A DNA stretch of 64,000 nucleotides from Heliopora coerulea (lineage: Eukaryota; Cnidaria; Anthozoa; Scleralcyonacea; Helioporidae), in contig JASJOG010000195.1 in NCBI GenBank assembly GCA_030142905.1, positions 248,001 to 312,000 on the forward strand. The letters are read 5' to 3'. Within the stretch, counting starts at the first letter, position 1. The number at the start of each line of letters is the position of its first letter. Made by a program: the position numbers and the translations under genes. Below the pieces are notes generated by a model. That model did not search any database, was not told where the DNA came from, and saw only the letters and a program-made list of their open reading frames with translations. Positions 30,381 to 42,299 of the stretch are shown one piece after another.

Positions 30381-31296
30381 TTAGTGTACTGCAGCATATT
30401 GCATGGGCTAGGAATTAGAAAAGTGTCTAAGGAGTATAAAGTGACTTGAAAAACTTTCGTTTCGCGCTTGCCTCAACATGTCACTATTGATAGATAAAGA
30501 CCGCACGCAGTGATAGTGAACGACTGAAAGACCCTTTGGAACTGTAGCGTTTGACTTGAAATTGTAAATGCACTTGAGGTAGGTGGAAAGGACTATTTTG
30601 AATCTCCCAGCTACTAATTGGAAACTGATCTTCTTTTTGACGTAAACATTTTTATGCATGCGGCTAAAACAATCAACTCCATGGGGCCAAACCAGGTTGC
30701 TCGCTACATGTGGGCAGCTCACAGGCTGCATCAGTGTCCGTTGCTTAAGTATATTTCCGACACAAATCTAGCTTAGATAAGAACAGTTGTTGGCGGAATG
30801 TAAGTTCCTTTTCAGCTATTATTTTACATCTGCTACCAGCTGCAATTTGTTTGATATCACCATTTTAAAGCGAGACTTTTCTTGTATGAGAAAGTTCGTC
30901 CTGGATGCGTTGACAACGACCCCTCGTCACGCTTCGTACGATAGATAGGCAGATTTGCAGATCATGTTGCAAAGACAATTCTTTTAGGCTCCATTCACAC
31001 AGATTCCTTTGAATACGATAACGTTTTGTCTAGTTTTTTTTACCTCCGTTTCACCCGAAAACGTGAGCTTTCGTAAACGCTTCCGGAGTGGAAAGGTTTT
31101 GAAGCGCCAGTTTACCAATGTCGTGCGGACGCAGTACATTCGTCCATTTCGGTTAATATAAACGTGCTCGTGACGACAGGGCCTTACTGTGATATCGTGA
31201 GCACTGGTGGTTACTATAATGAAAACGTTCCAGACTGAAATGTACAAGCACTCGACAAGTACAGCATGGTCATTCATGAACTAAGGCAAATAAAAC

Positions 31297-32400
31297 TTAA
31301 CCCATTAACGAGCAATGCGCCCTGATGCACCCTGGAATTGGGAACCCCTTGACGGGCAATACGCCCTGAAAGGGCGCATGGTCTTTTATTGGCTTATTGT
31401 GAAAAACATCCGGTTTTGATCGCTTAGCAACGAGCACCTATAAATAGAGCGGAAAATGAGCTTTCGAATGATACCTCGTGGAGCTTCAGACGACAAGGTT
31501 CTTGAGAACTACATGCGTTTAAATTTTCCCCTTTTTTTGAAAATGCGTTATCGTATACGCAAGCGGGGAACATACTTTAAATCGATGAAGAAAACTAAGA
31601 TTTTGAGTGATTTGTAATGGAATATGAAGAAAAAAGAATCAGACTTAGTAGAAGACTATTGAATGTTTCCTGGAGCACCATGTCTGGGAAATTCAGATGA
31701 CGACAAAGATGATTTCCATGGACTTTTCGACACTGACGTCAGTGAAAATCAAAAGTAAAAGTGAGAGCGAATATGAAGCAGATAATTCTCAGTGCCTTTT
31801 TGAATGGAAAAACAGTTTTAGCTCTGCAAAGTAGAAGCCTTTACATGCCGAGTCCGGGTCCTTGTGATAAGCTAAGATCAGAAGCCTCCCGAAAAGATTT
31901 TTTTTATCTTATTTCAGGTCACGATTTTATTGATCTTGTGCCACGGCTGCCGTTCGCCCGCACAAAATTTGCGACCTATCATGCAGTTTCTGCGGATTGC
32001 CCAGAAATTTCGGCCTTTTTTGGCTTAAACATTCAGATGGAAATCAATGAACTGTTTACTATAAGGTTGTACCTGAACTCTGATCTCTTTCTGGGCAATC
32101 CTGGCTTTAAAAAAACAATTCTTCTAAGATTTCAAGCTTTTAAGTCGGTATTTACAAATTTCGTTTGCGAACCACGAGGAAGCAACTGAGAAGTTGAAAA
32201 AAATTACGCCTCTTATTTTCACGGTTCGTAATACTTTTCAATCGCCATCAATTCCAGGCAAAAACATTTCAATAGACGAAGGGCTTGTCAAATTTAACGG
32301 ATTTATTTCTTTTGTGAATGGTTTTGAATTGCAGATGATGCAGACAGATAGGCGCTGTGGCTTCTGACACTAGGACCTTGTCTTGTGCTTGCTAACCAAC
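31297..32400 (+). mobile_element. piggyBac-type transposon remnant
   Basis: TTAA at 31,297-31,300 followed by CCCATTAACGAGCAATGCG fits a piggyBac left end (TTAA target, terminal CCC). A second CCCCTTGACGGGCAATACG repeat lies at 31,346. A piggyBac-like transposase region follows on the plus strand. The right end was not found. Confidence 0.65.
31761..32340 (+). pseudogene. piggyBac-like transposase (DDE_Tnp_1_7), fragmentary
   Basis: SPGPCDKLRSEASRKDFFYL, ISAFFGLNIQMEINEL and LFLGNPGFKKTILLRFQAF match the start of the piggyBac catalytic domain (W...E..AFLGL...MG....P....YW......NP.F). After a frame change near 32,170 come KLKKITPLIFTVRNTFQSPS and ISIDEGLVKFNG; the D of ISIDE corresponds to the first catalytic aspartate. 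No downstream catalytic residues were recognised, so the copy is truncated and frameshifted. Confidence 0.7.
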
Positions 32401-33110
32401 TACAATCAGGTGGTAAATGGTTGAGACATTTATGAACTCCCAAGTATTAATTTGCTTTCAGACATGAAAATGATGTGAAAAGGCTATCTTTCTCCCTCAC
32501 TTCCCCTCCTCCCTTGATATCCTGTTATGGCTGAGCGCCGCACGTACCAAATTTATCTGCTTGACCAACATTGTTAGGGAGGGGGAGGGAGGGAATATCA
32601 GAGAAAGCATTCTGGACTTAATGACACAGTTCACCTTCCGTAAGATCGATTGTCTCAACACATTTTGCTCATGATGTGTCCGTATCCTGTTAATGTTACT
32701 TTGACCATAAACAACCCCTAATGGCTTAGCCGACGTATGAAATGAACCGCGGGGAGAGAGCCGTTAGTAATGATAAGGTCATTTTTCTAATTACTGTTAT
32801 CACTGATTATCATTCCTTTTAAATATTCTTATGACGTCGTTGGGCTTAAGGGAAAGCGTGCACTACCTTTCAGCGAAGAACTGTTGTTTCACGATGATGC
32901 AGGAGCACAGGGAAGAAGAGCTGACTTTTAAGTTTTGACTGATGAAATATAACGATTTATCTGTGGCTGAAATTGGGAAAAAATGCGAGGTAAAGAGGGG
33001 ACGGTCTACATGGTTGCAAAGAATCGGGAAACTGAAGATGCGAATGACGAGCGAATGCCCCATACTGCGACGTACGTCGAAGGGGCCACTCCACTGCCAC
33101 ATCTTTAGTG
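32401..33110. other. Intergenic, no gene recognised
   Basis: Contains a GA-rich GGGAGGGGGAGGGAGGG stretch near 32,577. No supported gene. Confidence 0.35.
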
Positions 33111-33111
33111 A

Positions 33112-34412
33112 ATACAAGCGATACTTGGTTGGTTAATATTGATCGTGGTCTTATAAATGGTGTTATGTTTCTTGATTTGAAAAAGGCATTTGACACCGCA
33201 GACCACAATATACTAATAAAAAATCTGGAGTTATATGGAGATAGAGGTGTCGCATTACAATTGTTCGTCTCGTATCTGAGTAATCGTGGTCAAGTTTGTA
33301 AGGTCGGTAAAACCCTGTCTTCTATGGAGAATGTATAAACTGGAGTTCCACAAGGGTCAAATCTCGGTCCTTTGTTATTTCTAATTTATATAAATGATCT
33401 ACCTAACTGCCTAAGCAATTCCACCCCTAGTTTATTTGCTGATGATACTAATTTTACTGTAACTGGTACCTCCTCCCAAGAAATTGAAGAGAAATTAAAT
33501 AGAGAAATAAATAACGCGCATTCCTGGCTGCTAGCAAACAGATTATCACTGAATGCTGGCAAGACCGAATATATGATTATTGGATCTAAGCAAAGAATAT
33601 CACACATTTATTCCGACCCTCGTGTTTCTATTAACAATCAAGTTATCAATCGTGTAGGCAACACCAAAATACTAGGTGTATTCATTGATGAGAATATATC
33701 ATGGAAAACGCATATTGGACTTGTTTGCAAAAACGTCTCCAAAGGAATAGGTGTTTTACGGAAAGTAAAGGATGTAATTAGTAAAGAATGTTTGGAATGG
33801 TTATATAAGACTTTAGTGCTGCCTCATTTGGATTATTGTTCCCTCGTATGGGACAACTGTGCCAACGACCTAAAAACACAGGGTTGCAAAAACGTCAGAA
33901 CAACGCAGTGCGTGTAATTACGGGAGACAGTTACTACCAATCAGCAACTAACACCTTGAAGAAATTGGGATGGAATACGCTTCAATGCAGAAGGGATGAA
34001 CAGTTGTTGTCACTAATTAACAAGTGCATGAGTGGAAACTCCCAATTAAGCCACTTATTTCATGTGTTAAATCGGGACTATTATGATTTGAGAAGTAATA
34101 ACACTAAATTGTATTTACCCAAACCGAACACAAATGCCATGAAAAGAGCTCTTGGGTATCGAGGTGCCATGATCTGGAACTCTTTGTCTTAAAACAATTA
34201 ATTACACATCTTATTTTAATAGTCAAGATCTCTAGCTTTTACTATTTTTATTCTTGTACATAGTGTTTTAGCTGTAGATATTCCATTTTAATTGTAAATA
34301 TATTCTCTTAATTATTACGTATTTTACTACACGGCCCTATGAAAAGCAACCCCTTGTTGGATGACCAAGTTACCGTGTCTAAAGATGTTTAAACAAATAA
34401 ATAAACAAATAA
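33112..34412 (+). mobile_element. 5'-truncated non-LTR retrotransposon (CR1/L2/Jockey-like LINE)
   Basis: Begins abruptly within the reverse transcriptase near 33,115 and ends with a TAAATAAATAAACAAATAAG tail at 34,393-34,412. This is typical of target-primed reverse transcription with 5' truncation. The encoded enzyme is described separately. No target duplication could be fixed. Confidence 0.8.
33123..34192 (+). pseudogene. LINE ORF2 reverse transcriptase, C-terminal two thirds
   Basis: GVMFLDLKKAFDTADHNIL is RT motif A (catalytic D), and TGVPQGSNLGPLLFLIYIND is motif B. LFADDTNF carries the catalytic DD of motif C, followed by LNAGKTEYMIIG and ILGVFIDENISWKTHI (motifs D/E). The C-terminal domain runs to GYRGAMIWNSLS. 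A stop at 33,336-33,338 (NV-stop-TGVPQG) and a frame change near 33,880 inactivate it. No endonuclease domain remains because of the truncation. Confidence 0.85.
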
Positions 34413-36114
34413 GGGTCTCCACCCTTGTCCAATCGGCGGGACTATATCAAAATTTTTGTGGCAACTTTCGGCATGATTAGGTTGAATTTTGTCGACGATA
34501 TGAACATTTAAATGACGCAACTCTTACAAATGTTACTTTTGGATCATTTTGAGAAATTATTGCGGCTGTCAAGTCGACTACATAGCCGGATATCCATTCA
34601 AGGTGAGGATTCTAGCCTGAGGAGTTAACACGCTGAGAAGGCGCTCCACGATGTGCTTGAAAACCTACTTATAATTCCTGCCTGATGTTCATACTTAAAT
34701 ACCATACAAAACATCTTTCATTTAGCTTAGTAAAACGATGTTTTCAAAATCAGGACGAGAGAGAATTACTTACAACGCGCTTGAAGAATTCGCAAAACAA
34801 ATAAAAGGGTGGTTTTAGGACTTTGACTGACGGTCGTTCACAGCATCATGCATTTCGAGTATGAGCTGACTTATTCATTGTTTAATGGAGGACAAAGGTA
34901 GTTCGAGTGCATTTTAAATTACGAGATTGGAAAATAAAAGGATTCGTTATTCATACATTAGAATTATATCGTCTTCACCATTTGAACTTATACTTTTTAT
35001 TGTTAGAGATTCACCTCCTCGGAGAATATCTGAAACAGCTTTCGTGAACGATACCCCCCTCCATAATTCCAAATTTGATACCAGGATGACCACGATATAC
35101 GGTCTACACTCTGTATAAACAAAGGATTCATTATAATTTCTTATTTAAATATGAGGTGTATATTGTTTAAGCTTAAACCGTGTACACGGTAACAAACTGT
35201 GTTCACCAATGACGCTATGAAGGACAATTGAACAGCAATATCATCATTAAACGGGAATATAACACAAATGCGGAAAACCATCATTTACCAGTGGGCATTT
35301 CTACGTTGAACTCGTTCCGCAACTTGATTGTTGAAGTAAAATAGTTTCGATCGAACGGACAAAATATCCGCCTCCCTCTCGTACGTGACTGCGTTTTTAT
35401 TTATGAGCGTGAAAAGGCCTAGGCCGTTAAGAAAGTCGGTATTTCAGATTCACATCCAACATTTTTAACGTACTGAGTTTTTAAAGCAGGAAGATGAACA
35501 GTAATTTGTCCGACTACCATAATTCAGATCCATAAGGAGAAGGTCACGGCGAGGCTGTTACCTGAAGAGAGCACCTGAAATCGTTCAAGAAGATACATTC
35601 CGTTGTTTTGGCGCAACCTCCGGGAAGACATAGTTCTAGCCGGAGTTAACAAGGTGCAAAATATCTCATTCAACAGATTTAGCCTTAAATTCTTCAACCG
35701 TTTGCTAGAATATCATGACATTTATGAACCTTCCATGCCCTAATTCGAGAATTTCTAAAAATATCTGTCGTGAACAGTGGCATTTCTCTCCCTCATACCT
35801 CACGTGCGGGGAACGCGCGACAAGCACTACACGCTAGATTGTAGTTAAAAGATGGGCACAAAAGAAGAGACATTATTTGCTCATCACGCAAAGTAATGTG
35901 TGTCAGTAGCATACAATAACAATAGAATTTCTGCAACCTACGCACAGTTATCCTGGTGCCAGAATAGTGGGCACCATCCAGACATACATTAATGGATCAG
36001 CAGTACCATGTAAAAGAAAGAAACTCCTGACGGCTTCATCATTGATTACAGTTCTTGAAACAAGAGATCACAACGTGACTCATACACGGAGCGTTGTGTT
36101 CCTCATTACTCCTA
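34413..36114. other. Intergenic, no gene recognised
   Basis: No supported gene, RNA or repeat with definable ends. Confidence 0.4.
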
Positions 36115-36122
36115 CATCTGAC

Positions 36123-36614
36123 TAGTGCTAGGCGATACCGAGTACATGTACTTGGTATTCGATACCAGCGATACCACGACCAGCGGTATCGGTATCGATT
36201 ACTCATTACGGACCTGGTATCGCTCGATACTTGCTCCCTGTCTTTCGGCTGTGTGTGACTTTACGTTTTTTTCTTCTTCTTATTATTCTATTATTATTTT
36301 TTCTTCTTTTAGTGAAAACAGTTTTATCTTGTCGAAATTCTATGTTATTTATGCTTCACAGTAACTGTAGTAATGTTAAAGTCTTAGCATGAAATATAAG
36401 TAAGAAAATCTACCTTGTTCGAGACTACATTTTCACAACTGTGCGAAGTATCGGAAGTGAACGATAACAGCATTATAAGTACTCACTTATGGTATCGAAA
36501 ATTAAAATTTCGCAGCCATTTTGGTATCGAAATAGGTATCGGTATCGACCGATACCAATTTTCAAGTAATCGGTATCGGTATCGAAATAAAAATCCTGGT
36601 ATCGCCCAGCACTA
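36123..36614. mobile_element. hAT-type MITE (492 bp) with iterated GGTATC subterminal repeats
   Basis: Ends TAGTGCTAGGCGATACC and GGTATCGCCCAGCACTA form the inverted repeat. An exact 8-bp target duplication CATCTGAC lies at 36,115-36,122 and 36,615-36,622. Both subterminal regions are runs of GGTATCG/CGATACC. There is no coding capacity. Confidence 0.9.
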
Positions 36615-36622
36615 CATCTGAC

Positions 36623-38080
36623 GGTGACCTGACGAGATATTAGATTGCGGGCTTGTTATATATCAGGTTGCGTCAGGATTAATGATGTCGTGCCGCCCTC
36701 ATTCCACTACCCAGACTCTTGAAAAGTGACAATTCTAGCAGTATTTCAAGCAAGAGAGACCAAAGTACATGTATAAGTCCTTCATTCTAAGTAAAGGCCT
36801 ACAATGTTTAAATAATCACAGAAAAACGTTCACCATGTGACTAGGGTCGGAGAATTTTTCAGCTCGCATAACAAAATAACATTTGGTACTTTGTCACTTA
36901 CCGGTTCCTAATCTAATGTCAAGTCACCGACCAATAGTGTGCGCTTTCATGATACCCTGAGGGGTATATTCTGAGAACCCCATTGAATCCAGCCTGGGTA
37001 TTTGTCATCGCGTTCTCTGAGAGAGAAATATAAAATTCATGCTGCAGAGACAACTACAACACTATGCACCAGGAAGCTATGTTAAATAAGTTTGCTAAAG
37101 CGAGTTTAGGATATTCTCTGTTGTCAATGAATAACTGTTCTCCTCCCAATGGTTATCAGCACGATAACCATTGGGAGGAGGAGCTAGACGTTCCAGCGAA
37201 CCAACTCTTTACCCCCAAGCACCTTCGCGGCAAAACATCGTCATCATTGCCATATCAGCCCTCCGATATCGGTTAACTTTTGAAAAAATCTGGGGCATGC
37301 TACACGTATAAAAACACGACAGACTGTTAAAACTTAACGTGGCGTCAGGCTTGACACACGTGTGATATACCACCTATATCAGACTGTAGAAACCAAAACC
37401 TTCATACAGTTATTAGATAACATCACTCTTAATACTACAAAAGGCTGTAACAGTCTGTTGCGTTTGCACGTGAGTAGATCTTGAAAACGCCTTTTTATTT
37501 GTTCGTCCTTGCCAAAAATTATGATCATGTCCAAATATCGGGTCAACCTTGGCGGGAGATATAGTTACAAACTATCAGTTTAGTCAAGGTGTCTATCATT
37601 ACCTCGTCGACGACAAAACAGATTTGGTTTAATTAAAATCCCTTTAAAATAACCAGTCGAACAGTGACTAGATTGTATCAGTCTTGCTGACAAGACTGCA
37701 GATGAACAGTCGTACTCCATACAAAACATTCTCGTAGTTGGCCAGCTTGCGGAGCCCCCCAAGCAGAGTATATCGTACTATAAATTCTATGCGATTTTTT
37801 TCCAGATGGTTTTCATAAACTCTATTTATTTCGGTTGATCTAGGATAATACACTTATATCTCGTGCTCATTCGGTACAACTCATGGGCTCAATAACAAGG
37901 ATACTGAAGGAAAAGCAAATTCTAAGCACTGATTTAGTAGTTCTCCAAATGAAGGTCTCTAAGTGTGCCTGGGAAAGTTTTCATTTCTATGCCTCGAAAA
38001 CGCCCGGAAATTGCATATCCTCAAATATAGCAAGTATACCAAGTCTTTCTTGAAGCAGTACCATACATATATATGTATAT
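36623..38080. other. Intergenic, no gene recognised
   Basis: Apart from the hairpin at 37,140-37,180 nothing is recognised. Confidence 0.4.
37140..37180. repeat. Perfect 18-bp hairpin
   Basis: CTCCTCCCAATGGTTATC, AGCAC loop, then GATAACCATTGGGAGGAG: perfect arms with a 5-base loop. Confidence 0.95.
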
Positions 38081-38084
38081 TATG

Positions 38085-38154
38085 TAAATTTACACACACA
38101 CACACACATACATATATATAAATATATATTGTAATACTACATACATATACGTTA

Positions 38155-38216
<62 letters not shown>
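38085..38216. repeat. (CA)n / (TA)n microsatellites
   Basis: CA repeats at 38,092-38,107 and 38,160-38,200 and TA repeats at 38,200-38,216, directly adjoining the ribozyme-like sequence. Confidence 0.95.
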
Positions 38217-38262
38217 ACTACAGACGGAACCGTTTCGGCCTACTGGGCCTCATCATATATAT
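38207..38262 (-). ncRNA. Type I hammerhead-ribozyme-like sequence
   Basis: On the minus strand: AUGAUGA (250-256), stem II GGCC-CAGUA-GGCC (237-249), GAAA (233-236), short stem III CGG-UU-CCG (225-232), then the cleavage triplet GUC (223-225). AU-rich flanks could form stem I. This is the hammerhead core in the right order; the one deviation is A for the invariant C at the first core position (CUGAUGA). Short-stem-III type I hammerheads occur in animal retrozymes and other repeats. The deviation and the AT-repeat flanks suggest a decayed or marginal ribozyme. Numbers in parentheses are the last three digits of 38,xxx. Confidence 0.6.
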
Positions 38263-38977
38263 ATATGTTAAATATATATGAATCCGTTCGAGTGGTGTTG
38301 GCCAAGTGAGTTAACAGAGAAACCCATATTGCTCTGATCGAAGCCAGTCGCTCCAGTTTGGTCAACTTTGACAAGCTTCAGTTGGATCAACCTCTCCTCG
38401 TCACCTTACCGGAAGGTCGTTCCACACAAGACTGACGATATTACTTCCATTACCGTCATAGAAACTCGTAAAGTAACCGCGATACAATGCAGGTATAATT
38501 TGTGATGTGTGTAGGATTCCTTAATTTTATTGTTTTTTGGGGATGAGGCGATACCTAGAAAGCCTAGTAGAAAAAATTTGCATTTTAGGCACTCTACGAC
38601 AGGCTCGTACTTGTTTCGATAGCATTCTGACACGTTTCGTGCAATAATTCGTGCAATTATGTGATCTGTCCAGTTGAATTGGGGGCACACCCCACCAGTC
38701 CTCTTGGACCACGCCCCTGGTCAGAACACCTTCCAAAGAATCGGTGCCCGACTACCTATCCAAGCGAAGTTCTGTCATTTTCTCTGCCACGGGATTATAT
38801 TATTTCCCCCGCCAAGAAATCAGTTAAATTTTCGTTTTTTGATACGATTTGGAAACGTCTGTGATGATGAACACTTTTGGTCGTGAACGCTGTTTTACCA
38901 GGCTATTTGTTTCCACTTACATATGTACAACGCTAGTTATATGTGTAATTAACCAAAAAGCAGTAGCAGTTACTTAC

Positions 38978-39065
38978 GATAAGCAGCAGACTAAAATGAT
39001 TATCACGACAGCCATAAAGAGTGCAACACCTCCAAGGACAAAGTTCAAGATCAGTTGAACAGAAG
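38978..39065 (-). CDS. Internal exon encoding a single transmembrane helix (host gene)
   Basis: Consensus splice sites (TTTATTTTTCAG|C and TTATC|GTAAGT) bound an open frame reading SVQLILNFVLGGVALFMAV then VIIILVCCLS. This is a 20-odd residue hydrophobic helix followed by Cys, the usual juxtamembrane pattern of a type I membrane protein. The gene cannot be named and neighbouring exons were not identified. Confidence 0.5.
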
Positions 39066-40106
39066 CTGAAAAATAAAATGCAACTGGTTAACATGTTAGT
39101 GTGGATAGCAAGAGAACTGTACAGGAAATAATGTTTTCAAAGATTTACTGGCCTTATATTGCATCAGAAATTTCCAGATTTGCTAATTAAAATATGCAAA
39201 CAGAGTTTCAAGTATACCATAATATGATTTTGTGGTGGGTCTTTCCTCGCAATAAGAGAAAACAAACGACGCGAGGCGTTCTAACCATTGACTTACGAGA
39301 TTCAAATATACGGAGTTAGGTTACCACGATGGATTGGTTTAATTGATCCATATATGCGCTCTTGACCGGCTGCTTCGATATGAGAACTCTGAATCGATTT
39401 ATGCATTCTGTATACCAATATCATGCATGCGAGATCCCAGAGGGATCACCACCGCAACCGCCTGACGGCCAGTAAAGCGCTCAAACCAGTGAGCCTCCGA
39501 GGTAACGATGGAAAGTAACGGTTACGAATAGTTTGTGGATGACATCCACGAGTTTGAAGGGACGTTCAACTTGAACATTTAGACGACGGCTTAGGCAGGT
39601 TAGTCAAGCAATCGAATGACTTGAAATAAAGAAATACCTTTTTGATGATGAAAAATACATCGAGACAAAATCCTAACAAAACCTGATCATAAACTAAACA
39701 TGCACCTGCCATCAGGGCCAAGACAATTTTCAAACGGTTTTCAAACATGTAAAAATGTGATTTAAACAATTAGCGAACCATACTCATTCCTTGGGATGAT
39801 TAGTGCCGTATCCGTATGATTGGCTGAAACAGTGCTTCGACAGAAATGCAGCACTTCATGTTATCATGTACACCACACCTTCCTGGACAGTGATGAGAAT
39901 TTACACTTTACAGCAGATTGGGTTTTTTGCTATTTGCTCAGATTGATATATAAATGAAATGGAAATAAAACATATTTTCCGTGTTCCCACCGAGCTGTAC
40001 AAACGTTCAGAAGTGAAAGAGAACTCGGAATGGCACTTGAAATACTCGTTTTCTGAGTTTGATTTCCCAACTACTATTTCTGGTTCCCCCACTCTTTCCC
40101 TTTTAT
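39066..40106. other. Intergenic, no gene recognised
   Basis: No supported feature. Confidence 0.35.
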
Positions 40107-40114
40107 TTAGTATA

Positions 40115-40500
40115 ATCATATAGGGGGCAAAATTACTTGATTGTGATTGGCTAATGAGGAGGGCATGTTTTCTTAATTCAGGGCAAAATTACTCTTACCT
40201 GATTGGTGGAGACGGCGCAGGAGCGGGAAAATTTACTTTTTTAGAGCAATAAAAAATGGCTTCTCGCTCTGTTGAAGCCAACGATTTAATTGAAGAATTT
40301 AAAACTTCTAGTGAAAACGTAAACACTAGAAATTGTAATCTTAATTTGATGATTGATTCAATTTAATAAAGTTTGTTGTAATGAAAACCATTTCCGAGTT
40401 GTTTTTCACATTGGGCTTTGATTGACACTTAAGTGGCTTCCTCATGTTGTTCACGTGCGTAGCCAGTTTATTTATGAATAAATTTTGCCCCCTATATGAT
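40115..40500. mobile_element. TA-flanked MITE (386 bp)
   Basis: ATCATATAGGGGGCAAAATT at the left and its near-perfect inverse AATTTTGCCCCCTATATGAT at the right, flanked by TA on both sides (40,113-40,114 and 40,501-40,502). A Tc1/mariner-type TA duplication is likely. It carries a small frame at 40,256-40,366. Confidence 0.7.
40256..40366 (+). CDS. 36-codon ORF inside the MITE, Crypton-type N-terminus-like
   Basis: MASRSVEANDLIEEFKTSSE, then NVNTRN... The layout MASxS...(I/L)xELxxxSEN(x)NT resembles the N-terminus of Crypton-derived tyrosine recombinase-like proteins common in cnidarians and resembles the 57,121 frame. It is probably a captured gene start; expression unknown. Confidence 0.3.
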   Translation: MASRSVEANDLIEEFKTSSENVNTRNCNLNLMIDSI

Positions 40501-40502
40501 TA

Positions 40503-40730
40503 ACAGGTAATCACATCGTTCCTCGTAAAATTAAGGTTTAATTTCACGACTCGGGCAACTTTTGTGCAACTTTGAAAACACACGTGAAATTTAACCTTAA
40601 TTTTACTCGGCTCCATGCGATCACCTATAGTAATTACACAGGTGATTATCGAAAATCACGCATGGTGATTGGCCAGAAAATTACGTCATAAATCTCAATA
40701 ATCACCTACAGGTGATTATATCAGTGTAGG
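40503..40730. repeat. Inverted words flanking GTAATCAC/CAGGTGATTA sequence
   Basis: CGTAAAATTAAGGTTTAATT followed by TCACG is mirrored inverted by CGTGAAATTTAACCTTAATTTTACTCG about 40 bases later. CAGGTGATTAT recurs at 40,640 and 40,709. Probably an old palindromic element; ends not definable. Confidence 0.45.
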
Positions 40731-41470
40731 CGTAGAAACAAGATGGCGGCTACCTTCGTAAATGTTACCGAGACGATTTTAAAGTCCTACTTCATTACTT
40801 TCTTTCTAGTTCATTACTTCGCCTTCGGCGAATCATTGTTAATCAACAATTAAACTCAATAGATAGACACAAGATTTTTTGCGGGGTTACTTCATGATGT
40901 TAAATAAGAATGTTTGCCGAGCTTTTGTCCAAGAAACTCAGGATTTTCTTAGTCTTTCTCTCAGGAAGTCAAGAATTTCCAGGACGAAAGCTCAGCAAAA
41001 ATTTCCTTTAAAAATCACGACGTTACCGCAAAAAACTTGCGTCTAATTGTTAAACTTATTGTCATGTCAGTCAGAGCACACACACGACGTTGCTATTTTG
41101 TTTGTATCAATGGAAACACAGAAATGGTTTCTATTTCCCGAACGGAGTCCAGTTGCATCTGACGTCAAAGTGACCATGCTGACTGGCAACGTCACTGTTC
41201 CGATCTTTAGTGAGCAGGATAATGAATGAAAGTTCTATTTATGAGCATTTGCCACCCAACTTGGGTACAAGAGCAACAGCTCAATGTGGCCTTTTCACTA
41301 TTAATGATTGAACGTGGGGAAAACCGTATGGACTACAGGACTGATTACGGGACTGTAAACACAGCAATAACCCTTGGTTGAAAACACCTCTTTTTGCCTT
41401 CCTTCATAACAAAGTCTTGTGCCAAACCTTTAATTTGTGACTGCTTGTGTGTACTGACTTGCATAGCAAA

Positions 41471-41506
41471 GTGACTGCTTGTATAGCAAGCTATACAAGC
41501 AGTCAC
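41471..41506. repeat. Perfect 17-bp hairpin
   Basis: GTGACTGCTTGTATAGC, AA, GCTATACAAGCAGTCAC: perfect arms with a two-base loop. Confidence 0.95.
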
Positions 41507-41735
41507 GTGAAACAAAATTAACCAATGACAGAAACGTAACCATAACAAAATGAAAATTTATTTAATATTGAGCCCGCACACAGCAACAAACCCGATAGTA
41601 AGAGGGTACGCCTACATGCAGGCTGAATATAAAACAAGTGAGAGCACAGTAGAAAATTAAACACAACAAATGGTATAGAAAAGTAATACAAAATACTGTG
41701 ATTGTCTGCAGAGGCAGGCATTGACAGATGAGGAC

Positions 41736-42299
41736 CTAAATGAAAGAAAAACGTTCATTAAGGCCGTGGGGATGGAGAGTACCACGTTTGTAAATGAGAC
41801 GCTGTTCTTGTTTCTTGCGGGTATCATTCGCACCAGTGATGGAGAGGATGGCACAAACTTTTATGTCAGAAATGGAGTGGTTGGCACTGTTGAAATACCT
41901 GGTGACAGGTTTGTTGCACTCATTGTTTTTTATATCACGCAGATGTTCAGCAAATCTGTCACCTAAACGTCTTCCAGTTTCTCCAACGTAGAGTTTACCA
42001 CATTTACAGCAGGAGATGTAGTAAATGAGGTTGGAGGAAACCTCAAACAAACCTCTGTGCAAACAACTCCACCTCTCTGAACGTGGAGTTGTTTGCACAG
42101 AACCCTCTGGATCCTCTTTCTGAAGGTTTTTAGGCATTTTTGGAGGGATGTTTGCCCTGGTGGTCGCTCTAGCTTTTTTCGTTAATTGAGTTTTCGGTCT
42201 GACTGCTGCAGGTTGAGAAGGAGCGGGTAGTTTTCCGTTAACCAAAAGAATTTCTTGGTAAAGTTCTTTTGGCGGATCACAATGTGGCAATTCCCACAC
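41736..42299 (-). pseudogene. Penelope-like element: C-terminal GIY-YIG endonuclease
   Basis: The frame contains NLIYYISCCKCGKLYVGETG then RRLGDRFAEHLRDIKNN and FNSANHSISDIKVCAI. (V/I)YxI(S)CxxC...LY(V/I)GET(G)RxLxxRxxEH is the GIY-YIG nuclease of EN+ Penelope-like retroelements, which nicks target DNA for reverse transcription. The upstream reverse transcriptase is absent (5' truncation). A perfect 19-bp hairpin at 42,054-42,101 interrupts the middle of the frame. Confidence 0.75.
42054..42101. repeat. Perfect 19-bp hairpin within the Penelope-like remnant
   Basis: TCTGTGCAAACAACTCCAC, a 10-base loop (CTCTCTGAAC), then GTGGAGTTGTTTGCACAGA. Confidence 0.95.

Noticed and set aside
30984..31277. 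97-codon minus-strand frame
   Set aside because: No recognisable domain, no splice or promoter support; composition like other intergenic repeats.
37959..38201. Cys/Val-rich frame on the minus strand
   Set aside because: A translation of the CA/TA microsatellite.
41047..41229. 60-codon plus-strand frame with VASDVKVTMLTGNVTVPIF
   Set aside because: Looks protein-like in part but has no splice sites, start context or domain that I can support.
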